A stretch of 64,000 bases of DNA from the NCBI GenBank assembly GCA_014529385.2, contig CM043971.1, positions 53,419,209 through 53,483,208 of the forward strand. The letters run 5' to 3'. The number at the start of each line of letters is the position of its first letter. The stretch's first letter is position 1. The notes beneath the pieces are model-generated. The model did not search any database. It was not told the origin of the DNA and saw nothing but the letters and a program-made list of their open reading frames with translations. This document shows, piece after piece, positions 40,800 through 52,772 of the stretch. The translations under genes and the position numbers were made by a program. This DNA is from Adiantum capillus-veneris. Taxonomy: Eukaryota; Streptophyta; Polypodiopsida; Polypodiales; Pteridaceae.

Positions 40800-41476
40800 T
40801 GTTAAGTATGGAGCTTGATTTACCCCTTGTAATTTTTCGTGGTAAAAACGCACATTTGTAAGGCCCCCATTATCAGGAGAAGCCATCGTGCATGAAGAAA
40901 AATAACTTGCCGAAAAATAAAAGCACTCGTCGAAAACCAATTTTTTTGCCGGAATATTCTTTTTCGTCGGAATATTATGGCCAGATGGCGGCCGAAAAGT
41001 GGTTGGAAAATGACCGGTCGGTTGGCCGGTTGGCCGGTGGCCGGTGGTCGAATTCAAAAGCGGACTTGTCTTCTCAAGGGTGGCCACACATTGAAGGGTC
41101 CGATTTGGACTTATCTACACAAGGGCGGCTACACATGGTTGCCCCTCATGAGAGAGGGCAGCCCTTTTGGCCTATAAAAGGAGGCCATTTCTACACATAT
41201 TTTATAGTGTGAAGTTGATGCAACAAGGTGAGTGTGAGGTGGTGAGAGCGAAGCAAGGCAGAAGCTCTATTAAAGGTATAATCCCTTTGTAAACTACTTC
41301 TTGTTTTAAGTACTAAAGCCATTGAGTGGTTTCTTTCCCGTGAACGTAGCCCACATTGGGTGAACCACGTATATCATGTGTACTCTCTACTCTATAATCT
41401 CTTGTGTGTGAAATCTATCTCTCTCCATTAAGTAATCTACTCAAATATCTATTTAGCTACGTCATATTTCCTAACA
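40800..41476 (+). mobile_element. Solo LTR
   Basis: 677 bp starting TGTTAAGTATGG and ending TTCCTAACA, flanked by TATTC on both sides. TATAAAAG at 41,173 gives the plus orientation. No primer site, purine tract or coding region adjoins it, so it is a solo LTR left by recombination. A GGCCGGT-type short repeat lies near 41,020-41,050. Frames inside it are not genes. Confidence 0.85.
41173..41180 (+). promoter_or_regulatory. TATA box of the solo LTR
   Basis: TATAAAAG inside the solo LTR. Confidence 0.5.
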
Positions 41477-41583
41477 TATTCAAACTAAAACACTTAGCTT
41501 TACTTTTACATCCCTTTAAACAAAAGCATCTCCCTAGATTCTACCAAAACTAATGAGTGTAAAATTGGTTGCACCTGCTCCTG

Positions 41584-41680
41584 AGTATGCAGGCAAAAAC
41601 ATCAGCCACATGTTGGCCCTTGATCCTACCGATGTATGCAGGCAAAAACATCAGCCACATGTTGGCCCTTGCTCCAGTTT
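41584..41680. repeat. 50-bp tandem duplication
   Basis: GTATGCAGGCAAAAACATC starts at 41,584 and again at 41,634, identical over about 38 bp. Confidence 0.95.
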
Positions 41681-41694
41681 ATGAACATCAACAT

Positions 41695-41781
41695 ATCTAC
41701 TAACATAATATGGTGGAAGCACTAACCCTTTACACGTGTCCGCATATCCGAGCTTGAGCTTTTGGGGGGGGGGGGGGGGGG

Positions 41782-41830
<49 letters not shown>

Positions 41831-41905
41831 GACAAAGTGTGGGGGGGCCCGGTTTGCGGGCTCAACTGTCAGACGTCCGTGCTGGGCACTTGCAGAGAGA
41901 GGCTT
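41695..41905. repeat. Dispersed direct repeat, copy 1, with G21 and (AG)n inside
   Basis: ACTAACATAATATGGTGGAA ... CCGAGCTTGAG, then G21 (41,764-41,784), (AG)n to 41,827, then GTTTGCGGGCTC and GTCAGACGTC. The same order occurs at 43,424-43,565 without the (AG)n. Confidence 0.85.
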
Positions 41906-41908
41906 GAA

Positions 41909-41910
<2 letters not shown>

Positions 41911-41993
<83 letters not shown>

Positions 41994-42078
41994 CTCCACC
42001 CTTCGACCTCTGCGATGGCTCTCTCTCCCGGGATAGTTTCCTACGAGGTTAGAACTCTCTTCTTCTTCTTCTTCTTCT

Positions 42079-42129
<51 letters not shown>

Positions 42130-42157
42130 AGCAGGCTACAATGAAAACCTGGCATGC

Positions 42158-42229
<72 letters not shown>

Positions 42230-42344
42230 CTGTGCGGTGGCTAGCTGCCAACCCGTCCTCGCCCTTCGACCTGTGCAATGGCTCTCTCTCTTGGGATAGT
42301 TTCCTATGAGGTTAAAACTCTCTTCTTCTTGTTCTTCTTCTTCT

Positions 42345-42383
<39 letters not shown>

Positions 42384-42400
42384 AACCTGCAGAGCTTCCA
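41911..42400. repeat. Four (TC)n arrays with two SINE-like 3' modules
   Basis: (TC)n at about 41,911-41,991, 42,081-42,125, 42,162-42,226 and 42,349-42,381. GGGATAGTTTCCTACGAGGT (about 42,029) and GGGATAGTTTCCTATGAGGT (about 42,292) each precede ACTCTCTTCTTC, a (TTC)n run and (TC)n. The same module lies near 36,145. Confidence 0.85.
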
Positions 42401-42556
42401 GCAACACCTTTGTTTCGACAACGCTGCTGCATTTGATAAGCTTAATCAAGGTTTTAGTTTGCCTTTGTTTTGAGCATAATTAAGTTTGTGAGATGAAGCT
42501 CTATATTGTTTTCAGCTTTCCAAATTCCTGTGGAGCCAAGTCCTGCAAGCAGAGGT

Positions 42557-42562
<6 letters not shown>

Positions 42563-42622
<60 letters not shown>
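42563..42622. repeat. (AG)n microsatellite
   Basis: 60-bp run. Confidence 0.95.
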
Positions 42623-42626
<4 letters not shown>

Positions 42627-43423
42627 ATCGTTTCTTTTTTGATCCTTGCAGATTTTGAACTTTTTTCCTTGGAAGATTTGTCAGATAGTAAGCTCTCTTA
42701 CTCTTCCATGGCAATTTTTCATCCCCTCGCTCTCCATCTTCTATTCGTCCAAAGTCCGTGGCTGCCCATCTTCCTCCCTCTCGACCTCATGGCAGCAGTG
42801 TTCGGGAAAAATCATTTTTCTGAACATATGAAATATCTTTCTTTGAATTTGCCCTCAGGAAATTTTTGAAAATTAGGTTTATTTTTTGGGTTTTAATACT
42901 CTTTTTTACTATTTTGGGGTGGAATTTTTCCTTTTCCCCTTGCCCTTAACCCGCATTTTTGAAATTGAAAACGACATGATATTAAGCCGAGACACATTTT
43001 TCCCGAACACTGCATGGAAGCCCTCCCCCAGCTCTAACCTCAAAATTTATGCTGCCTTATCTGTCTTTGACCTCAAAAACAAAAAGAATATAGATAAATA
43101 TAAAAATTGCATATGAAGGAAAAAAAGAATTTAGATAGAAGTAAATCTAAAAATTAAAAAAATTCATTTCGATAAGAAATTAGTTTGTAAATTAAACATT
43201 GAATATATTGTTACTTCAAAAAAGGAAAAAATAAGTAAAATGAAAAAAGAAATAATAGATAGAAGTAAAAGAAGAGAGTAAAATGAAGGAAATTGGTGAA
43301 ATAGAAAAATGAAGAAAAAATTCTCAATGCAAAAAAAGAAAGGAAAAAAGCATTAAAATTAAAAAATATATCGATAAATACTAAACAATTATTAAAAGTA
43401 AACTCATTGAGAATATAATCTAC
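42623..43423. other. No gene seen; A-rich tract 43,080-43,420
   Basis: The right half is strongly A-rich on the plus strand, with AAAAAAG-type runs. No reading frame of note. Confidence 0.5.
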
Positions 43424-43565
43424 TATCTACTAACATAATATGGTGGAAGTAGTAACCCTTTACACGTGTCGGCATATCCGAGCTTGAGGGGGAGGGGGGG
43501 GGGGGGGTTTGCGGGCTCGGTTGTCAGACGTCAATGTTGGGCACTTGCACAGAGAGGCCCTTGAA
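43424..43565. repeat. Dispersed direct repeat, copy 2
   Basis: Second copy of 41,695-41,905; G-rich run at 43,488-43,507 in the same place. Confidence 0.85.
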
Positions 43566-43591
43566 AGGAGCCACTCCCATCGTCTTCCCCT

Positions 43592-44021
<430 letters not shown>

Positions 44022-44189
44022 GCATTTCATGTTTTGTGTGTTGAGAGCATGGGGTAGGCCAAGCGGAGACTCACAAGGTGATCTCTCTCTGATGCGAGTC
44101 TCAAGATTGGCAAGCCGTTGCTGAATATCTGAGTTTCCACCGTTAGCGCCGTCATGCCTTACAGCTTCTCAAGTTCAACCTCCCTTTTA

Positions 44190-44455
44190 TTCTACCAAAA
44201 TACCCCTCAAATTTCTCAAAATACCTCCAGTATTTTGTCATAACTTCCCAAAATGCCCTACAAATCTTCCAAAATTCCTTAAATACCCCTTGTTGTGAGA
44301 GTAAATTTCTCCCAAGATAATTTTTTTTGTAGCTTTTCATAAGAAGACTAAATGTCTATCAATACATGATACTAAAACTAGAATTTGAGCTCGTTATGTA
44401 GGTTTTGGAGATGGATTGCTTCATTATTTTTAGACATGATTGCCTTTTTGGCCTG
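44190..44455. repeat. Partial third copy of the 39.1-kb MITE
   Basis: Shares TACCAAAATACCCCTC, TTTCATAAGAAGACT and TTATGTAGGTTTTGGAGATG with 39,121-39,589. Ends near a palindrome, GGCCTTTTTGGCC-like, at 44,447-44,480. Confidence 0.8.
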
Positions 44456-44711
44456 CCAAAGGCCAAAAAGGCCATAGTGATCACTATACTTTTTGCTTAA
44501 CTAAATTCAGAATTACAAAATTAATCAATACAATTATACCATTGGTAGAAAAATAGAGACATGATGGGTGAATCCTTGAAGTGTAATATGTTGTGAGCAT
44601 GTGATGTGCATACATAGTGGAGGTAGGGAGGGAAAGGACAAATTATTCAAGCTTGAATGGCAGACCTAGTACAAATTACTCAATCTCCCAAATGGAAGAG
44701 GTGGGGATGGG

Positions 44712-46597
44712 TCAAATGCCCTCATCCTCTTCTCCATCGTCATCATATGGCATACTATTGTATACTTTTTCATAGACCTCACTGATTAACATAAACATGT
44801 TTTGGAGTCCAGACATAGGCTCCATCAGAATTTGTATGGCTCTTACAAGGTGGGAATAGATCATGACTAGTGGTGTATGATCAAGAAGGTTGTATGTATC
44901 ACATTTCCCATCCACTTGGCCATAGTACAAGCCTTCAACCACAAGTACACCTCTAACAATCTTGTTGTGCCACTTATCCCTTTGTGATTTGTGTGCTTGG
45001 TACATGGCTTTGGTGCATTTCAAAAGATAAAAGTCCTCACCACCTTCAACTACCTTCACAGCAAAGTTGTCCCCAATGGACAACATTTCACATATTGTCT
45101 GTGGGTTGCCCTCATACATTGGAAAGTTGATGTCCGATCTCATTGCTGCAATTGTCGTGTTGCTATCATCCTCGCTGGCTCCCTCCTCTTCCTCACTATC
45201 CTCATTGTCCACCTCTTGCAACGGTACAATGGATATGTATTTCCATTCTTCAATGTATTGCTTGCTCTTGCATCTCCTGCATTGCCCACTTGAACATGCA
45301 TCACAAAATCATGAGAGTGTACGAAGACGTAGAGCACATGGGTCCTCAGGTGAATAACCATCTACACAATGGATCGCACACAAGCCTTGGATTTGTTGGC
45401 ATTTATGTGGGATATCCTGTTGCATTTCATCCTTTGAAACCACCCAAAACACTCTTGGTGTGTTAGATATGTGGACCTAGCCGTGTCTCCAAATTTTGCC
45501 TTTAGAAAATTAACAACATCAACCGCACCCTTCATCGGCGCCCCATCTAGTTTTAGCTCCTCACGCGTTATTGTTCTCTTGATGACAACACCAGCTCCAT
45601 CGTGCTCCCCTTTCCATGCTCAATGTAGAGAAGCTCCACATCATGTGAAAGCCTGTTAATTGATGGTACCTGGAAACAAAGTAAAAAGGTTGTTGTCCCT
45701 TGAATTGTGATGGTGCACCATCTGACCATACCCAATGTTATCGCAAACGGTGACCTTGATCTTTCAGCCACCTACATGAAGCATAAAGCAATGTTGCACA
45801 AACAAAGTATCATGCTGCTTATCTACATATCTGCTTATCAACAGATATGTAGAAATGCAGTGTCTTCTGTACGGCACCTCCCAAATCTCTAACATATGTA
45901 ATATGCACAAGGATTGTTACTTGTGTTTACCATCAATGCATCAATTGTATTTCATTCTGTATTTTGAATGAATAATTCTCCGCAAAGTCAATTACAGATA
46001 CAACAACATTGTTAGGGAATCTAAGCATGCTTTCTTTAAACTATTGTGCCTGCCACCGAAAGATGAAGTTGTGCTTGATGACATATTTCAGATGCTTTGC
46101 AAAAAGCCTATGGAAAGAAGCACTTGAAATTCTTTGTAGAACCAAGTCCTTTCTTTTCTTTTTGCTTCCATCATCAGCCACATATCTACTGCTGACATCC
46201 ATGAACACCTTAACAGACACCTCCTTGCTATCGTTGGAAATCCCATATGGACACATGGGCAATGTGGTTAGCCACATTGAGAACGTTCCTTGACCAAGAA
46301 TTTCTTTGTGTGGAACTCGTTGTCAACTGGATTTGGACACAAAATGGATTCCCACAAACTACTTGTGTGATGCCATACTACCTACTTTGCAGAGCACTGA
46401 GTTGCATCATTATTGCTACAACACACATAACATCTATAGGGATGAGCTTTTCCATGATGGCCAAACTTATTTTTCCACTTGAATAGCATCTGCACATGAT
46501 AGACACAACAACAAGTATACCGTTCTTTTAGCTTTTGAACAAAGAATGGCTTCAAGGCCTCAAAAGACCTAAGAGGCAGCTCGATCGTGGGGTGCAT
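44712..46597 (-). pseudogene. Decayed transposase-like gene, family not named
   Basis: Minus-strand fragments in order: SFEALKPFFVQKLKERYTCC with CVYHVQM (46,597-46,382); KVFMDVSSRYV (46,277-46,041); DFAENYSFKIQNEIQ near 45,990; SDGAPSQFKG near 45,710; then, by frame, EHGKG and GAGVVIKRTITREELKLDG near 45,590; and a long C-terminal frame (45,221-44,712) with an acidic start and VKVVEGGEDFYLLKCTKAM. The D-containing motifs at regular intervals suggest an RNase H-fold (DDE) transposase; this set recalls uncharacterised proteins of many eukaryotes. At least five frame breaks. Confidence 0.5.
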
Positions 46598-46739
46598 TTA
46601 TTTGCATCTCTTGTACAGTTCCATCTGAGATATGAAAACAATGTAGGTTTGAATCCTTGAAGATGACACAGAGATGCAAGCTTCAAAATTTACAATAACA
46701 GACCCAAAAGGTGATAGTAAAGTACCAAATTTGAAATTG

Positions 46740-47040
46740 AGAATTTAGCTAGCAAAACATTCAGCACAGTACCAGCCTCAAAGACTTGGTACTGTGTAAA
46801 TAGTACCTAAGCCATTGTAAAGTACCAAAATGAGTGCTTTGGGTACTAATTAGCCTTAAATTTTGTAAGGTCATTGAATGAAGTACCAAAGTACCAAAGT
46901 ATTAATGGCTTGGTAATGTGCAAATACTACCCGTAACATTGTAAAGTGTTAGGTTTGAAACTTTGGGTACTAGTCCCAGGGACTTGGTACTGTGAAGATT
47001 ACAGAGTACCAGGGGTAGGTAAGATTAGTATGATAGGAGT
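46740..47040. repeat. GTACC-rich imperfect repeat, inverted partner at 51,420-51,560
   Basis: Two tandem versions of a module around ACTTGGTACTGTG ... AACATTGTAAAG ... TTTGGGTACT. The reverse complement of 51,420-51,560 aligns over about 90 bp at roughly three-quarters identity. Non-coding. Confidence 0.6.
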
Positions 47041-48333
47041 GTTTCTATTTTAGAGTTGAATGATTAGCAAAGTTCTTTTTTCCCACTGATGTGACTCCTA
47101 GAGGTATTCTTTGTGTTTCCTAGTGTGTACAGGAACGTGTTGCTGTGGTTAGAGGATTTGGACCTTCATGGGATCTTTCTCTCATTCACATTTCAAATCA
47201 AGCGAGACCATCAACACAAACAAGTGTTTCTTGTCCATTAGCATTGCCCCTTATCTTTTTTGCATCCGTGTTTGTTTGCTTTGATTGTGATTGGTAGCAT
47301 AATATTCAATACATTTGTTTAGCACCAAACATTAAATTCAATGTAATTTTTTGTCATAATCACTTGTCTAGGTTTAAAAATCAAGCAGTTCGACTAAGCT
47401 AGTTTGACCAAGCTAGGTATTAGAGAGCTTCTCTTAATACCATGGGGAATGCCTTCCTAATAATCAATGGTTACTTAGGTTCTTAATCCGATTTAGGCAG
47501 CATTGTGTGAAATGTACTAGGGCTTTCTAGTGGGCTTGACCCTATTGACCTTTAGCTTAAGCCTGGGGAGGTGTAACAGTGTTATATGACCCCCCAAAGT
47601 TACAAAATTAAAATGCGGAAAACGAACAAAAATAAATAAATCGAAGTGCCACAATGTAAAATCTTAAGCTGGAAGAGAAATCTCAACTTGATTTGGTACT
47701 TCACTCACATGTATCACCTATGGTACTAGAGTCCTAGAGGTTCCCAATGTGGGCGCTTTTCCTTGAAAAGAAAAAAACCCAAGGCATACAAAATAAGCAC
47801 ACACATCAAAATTGAATCACTGTGAAAAGACTTTGGGGGGTCAAAGAAAAAGTAATTAGTCAGGCGGTGATTTCATGAGAAATTCCTTTTATCGTAGCTT
47901 AACTACAAGGTCTTCTAGGTATAGCCTCTAGTCAGCCCTCGAACATGAAATACGTGGCTCTCGCAATTAAACAACTTAATTGACCAGAGGAAATTAAGAA
48001 GCTTACCCATGGTATTAATAGTCGATCTCTAATGCCTTTCGATCGTTAAATTAGCGACCCCAGACTTGTTTAATTTTTTCCCTTTACATATGTTTATGCA
48101 TTTGATTATATTGCAATTTAATGTTTATTGATAACAAATGGTTTAAAATTCTGTTACAATCACATTGTCTGCCTACAACTGCATATGCTTTTTAATTCTA
48201 TACGAGAATGCAATTATTGTGCCAATGTTGTTTGATTTTGCACACTGAAGAAGGCTAAGGACATTCATCTCAAATGCTCTTCCACCTCGACGAACGAGCT
48301 TCAACTCAATAGCTTCCGATGACGGAATCTATA
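47041..48333 (+). other. Non-coding; probable 3' internal part of an Athila-like element
   Basis: No gene. It runs up to a purine tract and an LTR at 48,348, so its right part should be the 3' untranslated end of a plus-oriented retroelement. Confidence 0.4.
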
Positions 48334-48347
48334 TCAGGAAGGGGAGC
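48334..48347 (+). other. Polypurine tract before LTR A1
   Basis: AGGAAGGGGAGCA directly upstream of the LTR start. Confidence 0.6.
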
Positions 48348-48919
48348 ATGTTAACCCTCACGGCTCACGGACACCATATCACCTACGACGGACGTTGTAT
48401 TATTTACTTGGTAGAGTCAGGTACTGGGCTTGTCGGTCCAATAGGAAAAGGGTAAGAGTGATCGTCGATGAGAGGTGCACTCTAACTGGAACATTCAAGG
48501 GATTAGTTGGCTAAGCATTGGCGCCCAAGTGTAATGGGGTGAGCTCATATAAAAGTCAACTAAACCTAAAATTCACTCATTCTCTCGTTTTTGCAATTGA
48601 AGAGTGATCTTGCTCCATCTCTATCTTCTTCTTCTTCATCTCCTTGTGTGTGTGTGTATGCGTGAGAGAGAGAGAGAGAGAGTGCGATCGAGCATTGCGG
48701 CGGCACGACGGCGGCGAGGCGGTTGAGCGCGGCGTAGCGGCGTCTCCCTCTTCTTCGCGGCGAGGAATCCTCCACGAAGCAAGCGTAGAGCGGTGAGTGA
48801 CACACCAACGCCATCTTTGAGCTTGCTAGTTTAGGCTTGTTGTGTGCTTGAGCCATTTGTGGCTCGCATGCAGTGTATCGGCAAGTTCCTTGCATTGACA
48901 CGTGCGACATACGCGCACA
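48348..48919 (+). repeat. LTR A1, plus orientation
   Basis: Starts TGTTAACCCTCACGG and ends GCGCACA. It is an inverted copy of 57,885-58,528, with about thirty substitutions by eye plus microsatellite length change. TATAAAA at 48,548. Right flank TGAAG (48,920-48,924); left flank is a purine tract. Confidence 0.9.
48548..48554 (+). promoter_or_regulatory. TATA box of LTR A1
   Basis: CATATAAAAGTC; in LTR A2 the same place reads CATATCAAAGTC, so the box is lost there. Confidence 0.55.
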
Positions 48920-48924
48920 TGAAG

Positions 48925-50414
48925 CAGATGTAAATAATCATAATTATTTACTCCATTTAAATTTTTGTCCCAACTTTGACACAGATCTGTTAAGTACCTC
49001 AAGTTAAGGTCCCCAACCAAGTTTCATCAAGTTTGGACAATTTTTGGTCAAATGCTCATCAATTTTCTGTCTGTAAACTAACTTTGCAAATTTGGTCACA
49101 ATTTTCAATACAGTGATCCAAATCTTACCAAATTTGGTTTGTGAGCTTATTACAACATGGTAAAACTAGTGGTATGTTGACTTGGTCAAAAAAGTTGAAC
49201 AATGGGACAAATATAAATAATTGCGATTATTTACAAGTGGCAACTTTTTGCATCTTTTTGATCAACTGAGCATGTACATATGTTTATCACATCAATAGAA
49301 GCCTATGAATCAAATTTCAAGGAGTTTGGACAAATTTTTCCCCAACTTACACTCAAGATTCAGAAAGTCAGTACAAAATTTAGTTTTTACCCAGTTTTTT
49401 GTCAGTTTGGTGATCCAAATCTTTTGTGCCTTTATAAAAGTTGTTTGTACACATGCAATGAGTCAATGATATGAACCTTGGTCACAAACCTTGGTCAAAT
49501 CTGAGCCGAAAGTTAATAATCGCGATTATTAACTTCAGGCTTGAAATGAACCAATTTTTGTAATTTTTCGTCTTTTTGTGAGTTATTTTCCCGGGGCGGT
49601 CAGTTATCAAAAGCTTCCTATATCACGTGCGTTCAAGAGGTTATTCAATATACATACTATATTTACACTATGTGCCTATTTAAAAAACCCCCACCCCCCT
49701 CTGTATGTATACATTTTGATATATTTTGATCTTTTAATAATCCTCTCCAGTTAACTCACGTGATAGCATACACATTCTAAAAAGTGACCGCCCCGGGGCT
49801 ATTTTAAGCCTATGAATCAAGTCAAAAATTAATTTGGCCTAAAATGTCAAGAAAAAGTAAATAATCTCAGTTTTGGCCAACTCTTGAAATTTTTACCTTG
49901 AAGTGTTCTTGAGCTTACCAACTGGTTCAGACAACTTTTAAGGTTACTCTCCAGTCGGATTGAGTGGTTTGGAGTCTTTTCGTGCTATTTCTAGCCGTAT
50001 ACCTGAAATTCTGCAACGTCCAATAACAACTCACAATGATTCTTTCAGAGAGAGCAATGTTTTGAAATCCACCTCGGATCCTACTTACCCTACTCCTAGA
50101 TTCTCATGCAATGGGGTTGTGGAAAGAGTGTCCACAAACACTCTTTTTCTTGTCTTTTATGGTTTTTGAGCATTGATCTTAAGACTTGTCTTGTCTACCA
50201 ATCATCTTCAAAATCCTAATCTATTTCTACAATCCTACAATCCTAAAAGGTACTCAGCAAGTACGATTACTTCCAAGCTACCTCTACACAGCAAAAGACG
50301 ACAATCTTAGGCTATGCGGTTTCTTAAAAAAGTCTTGAACTCTAAGCAATCCTAGAGGAATTTACAGGATAACTTCACAAGACGCTCGTGTTTTTCCCTA
50401 GTTTAGGTCTCTTC
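48925..50414 (-). repeat. Leader of element B with ~285-bp palindromic subrepeats, part 1
   Basis: Read on the minus strand from primer site B. Palindromes of the type TAAATAATCNCGATTATTTA are centred at 49,522, 49,223 and 48,940, spaced 299 and 283 bp, with the same flanking words in each unit (GTCCAAACT, GATTTGGATCAC). A MITE is inserted at 49,590. No gene. The array continues at 58,534. Confidence 0.8.
49590..49799. mobile_element. MITE, 210 bp, with TATTTT target duplication
   Basis: Left end CCCGGGGCGGTCAGTTA, right end (reversed) GCCCCGGGGCGGTCACTTT. TATTTT flanks both sides (49,584-49,589 and 49,800-49,805). Inside is AT-rich with no coding potential. Confidence 0.8.
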
Positions 50415-50434
50415 GATCCCCGACAACGGCGCCA
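50415..50434 (-). other. Primer-binding site B, tRNA-Asp type
   Basis: Minus strand TGGCGCCGTTGTCGGGGATC, 19 of 20 bases complementary to the 3' end of plant tRNA-Asp. Used by Athila/Tat-type gypsy elements. Confidence 0.85.
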
Positions 50435-50436
50435 AA

Positions 50437-51812
50437 TGTGAAACGCATGTCTAACCTCACCATCCTATCTTATTGCAGTATTAGCGAGAACCACAATTAA
50501 ATTGTCAATCCATGGGATGAAGCTGATTCAACTAGTGCATAGAGGCTACAAGAGGTTTGATTTCTCGAAAAACAACTAACAACTCGCATCTAACTCAAGC
50601 TACACTCAAGTGACCGAAATCACCAAAAGCCAATCGCTCATTGGCAAACAAATCACATCCGTTAGAGCATCAAATGACATCCAAACGTAATGAAATTTCT
50701 AGGACATGTTTATAAGACCTAAGCACACATGCTTATGGTCTCAAATCCCACTTTATGTCAAGTTTCAACATTGCGATTATTAATAGCAGTGGATTTTTGA
50801 CCAAGTCGTTTTCGACCCAGAATGCATCTAAATGCTTAGCAATGATGCCCCAATACCCTGCCTATGCTTAGTTTTTGATTTGAAAGTATAAATTTCTAGC
50901 TATGATGAAATTAGGCCGCGGGTCGGCGACGCTAAAAGCTACGAAATACCGTGATGTGTTTACGTCAATGCGTAGAGCTCTTACATGCGGTTGCAATGCA
51001 ACAAATGCGACTGCAATGTGAAAACCGGGGAGGGAGTAGGACGCATGAGAAGGAGATGAGTGAGCTCTATTAGCTCACGCTGTGTATTTCATTATCCAAA
51101 ACTTAACAATAACTAGCTTTTATAACTTAGCCAAGGTTTTTGGTGGTCAAAACTAATAATCTGGGAGTTCTACCAAAGATGGGTAATGATGACAGGTGGA
51201 TACAATGTCGAAGCTTGTAGCCCTAGCTCATTAATTACAGATTTTATCCGAGAAAATATGAGTTACAATATTCTCAATTTTTCAAAATAATAAGTGTTTT
51301 ATAATGAGAACTCCAAAAAATGGTATCCGTGTTAGCAACAAGCTAACAGTCTGTTAGCTTGCTGCTAACAGACTGTTATTATCATGTATCTTTGTAGTAT
51401 TCTTTGTTTGGTAATCTTAACTTTAGAGTACCCAGAGTTCTCAACCTGGTACTTCACAATGTTGTGTGTAGTATTTGCACAGTACCAAGTCATTGAGACT
51501 TTGGAACTTTGGTAGTTTATCAAATGATTCTTTGAAACTTAGAGTTGTACAGTACCCAAATCTCGAGTGATGAGGATCAAAGGTGTTTTATGACATAGGT
51601 TTCTGTTTCAGTGTACCGGATGTGAATGTGTAGGTCTGGGTCAATGTTTTGACTTTTATTGTGCATGCTCGTTTGCTAATTTCTCTTGCTCTTTATTTTT
51701 TATTTTTTTGTGAGTATAAGTCTTTATATATACATTCCCTAAGATTGGGAGATTGAGAGGTCAGGGAGGAAGGTTGAGAGGGGAGTGAGTGAATGTTGAC
51801 TGTCAGCAAACA
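50437..51812 (-). repeat. Putative LTR B
   Basis: On the minus strand it starts TGTTTGCTGACAG right after a purine tract (51,813-51,826) and ends GTTTCACA right before primer site B. 1.38 kb. TATATATAAAG lies about 80 bp inside. No second copy, so the limits rest on these signals. A palindrome around CTAACAGNCTGTTAG lies near 51,345-51,380. Having a purine tract on one side and a primer site on the other means it stands between two internal regions. Confidence 0.55.
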
Positions 51813-51826
51813 CTCCCCCCTTCCTT
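51813..51826 (-). other. Polypurine tract before LTR B
   Basis: AAGGAAGGGGGGAG on the minus strand, just after the WVPK ORF. Confidence 0.65.
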
Positions 51827-51833
51827 GGGTAGG

Positions 51834-52772
51834 TCATACTGTTTGAAATGTGCTCGTCACCCTTTGAAACCAATTGTTCCAGTCGATAATAGGTGAGGAT
51901 TTTTGCCAGTAGTTTTCTATTACCTTAGGTGCCTCGTCGAGTTGCAAGGGTGGTAAGGTACTTTTCCAGGATCGAACTTGAAGTGGTTCATCAGGTGATT
52001 CTTGAACACTGGGAAGTGTGGAGTCCTTTGTAGCTTCATGGAGGTCCACTATTGTAGGTGGAGGCTGTGGAGAATCTTTTACCTCTATGGATGCATTACA
52101 TGAGGAGCTAGAAGCTTCACGGGACTCCCCCCTTCCTGAGCTAGGTGGAACAAATTGTTCTTTCTTCGGTACCCAAACTAGCTCTAGAGTGGGTGTGTAG
52201 CCTTCTGTGACTTTTTTCTTTACGTGATCATTGATTCGTTTTGGAGATACGGGATTGGGCGCACATGGATCAGGTGACAGGTAAGAACACAATCTACATT
52301 TTGGCACCCAGATTTGATCATTTCCTTGATAGTAGCCTTGGGCTTCCAATAGTTTTTTAGGAATCCAACGCCACGTTTGCTTACATTTCTTGGAGCGAGT
52401 GGGACGTTTCTTACAAGGCTTTTGTTTTTTAGCACTAGCTATGGTCGCTAAAGAAGCTTTAGGGACCCACTTGTATGTTTTCTTTGTTATATTAGGATGA
52501 GTCTTGTAAGAAGCTATATGCATTGCTTGTAGCATATTTAAGGGTATGCGTGGTGGCATTTCATCCCCCTCAGATGTTACCCAGGTCGTCCCCCTATTTC
52601 CCCACGTGTCTATGGTTGCTGCTAGGTGGACCCAATCCACATTGTGCGACTTAATCATTCCAAGTAGTACATCCATATAAGGAGAATCTTCCCCAACATC
52701 AGTGTCCGCTTTACACGTGCGAACAGTACTGCAATGGGGCCGAGTGAACTGTGGTGTCAGATCTATGATCAA
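51834..52772 (-). CDS. WVPK-repeat ORF of element A
   Basis: 312 codons open. Four W-[VI]-P-K motifs at residues 102-105, 136-139, 155-158 and 200-203, each in a basic setting, with several Cys between (about 120-170) and an acidic/Ser/Pro-rich C-terminal third. It follows the protease, partly overlapping it in another frame, where RT would be expected; no RT, RNase H or integrase motif is seen. VPK fragments also follow the second protease of element 1. Function unknown; possibly nucleic-acid binding. Confidence 0.6.
   Translation of the reverse strand: MIIDLTPQFTRPHCSTVRTCKADTDVGEDSPYMDVLLGMIKSHNVDWVHLAATIDTWGNRGTTWVTSEGDEMPPRIPLNMLQAMHIASYKTHPNITKKTYKWVPKASLATIASAKKQKPCKKRPTRSKKCKQTWRWIPKKLLEAQGYYQGNDQIWVPKCRLCSYLSPDPCAPNPVSPKRINDHVKKKVTEGYTPTLELVWVPKKEQFVPPSSGRGESREASSSSCNASIEVKDSPQPPPTIVDLHEATKDSTLPSVQESPDEPLQVRSWKSTLPPLQLDEAPKVIENYWQKSSPIIDWNNWFQRVTSTFQTV

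Noticed and set aside
40794-41212. Overlapping frames on both strands
   Set aside because: Inside a solo LTR; LTRs of this kind do not code.
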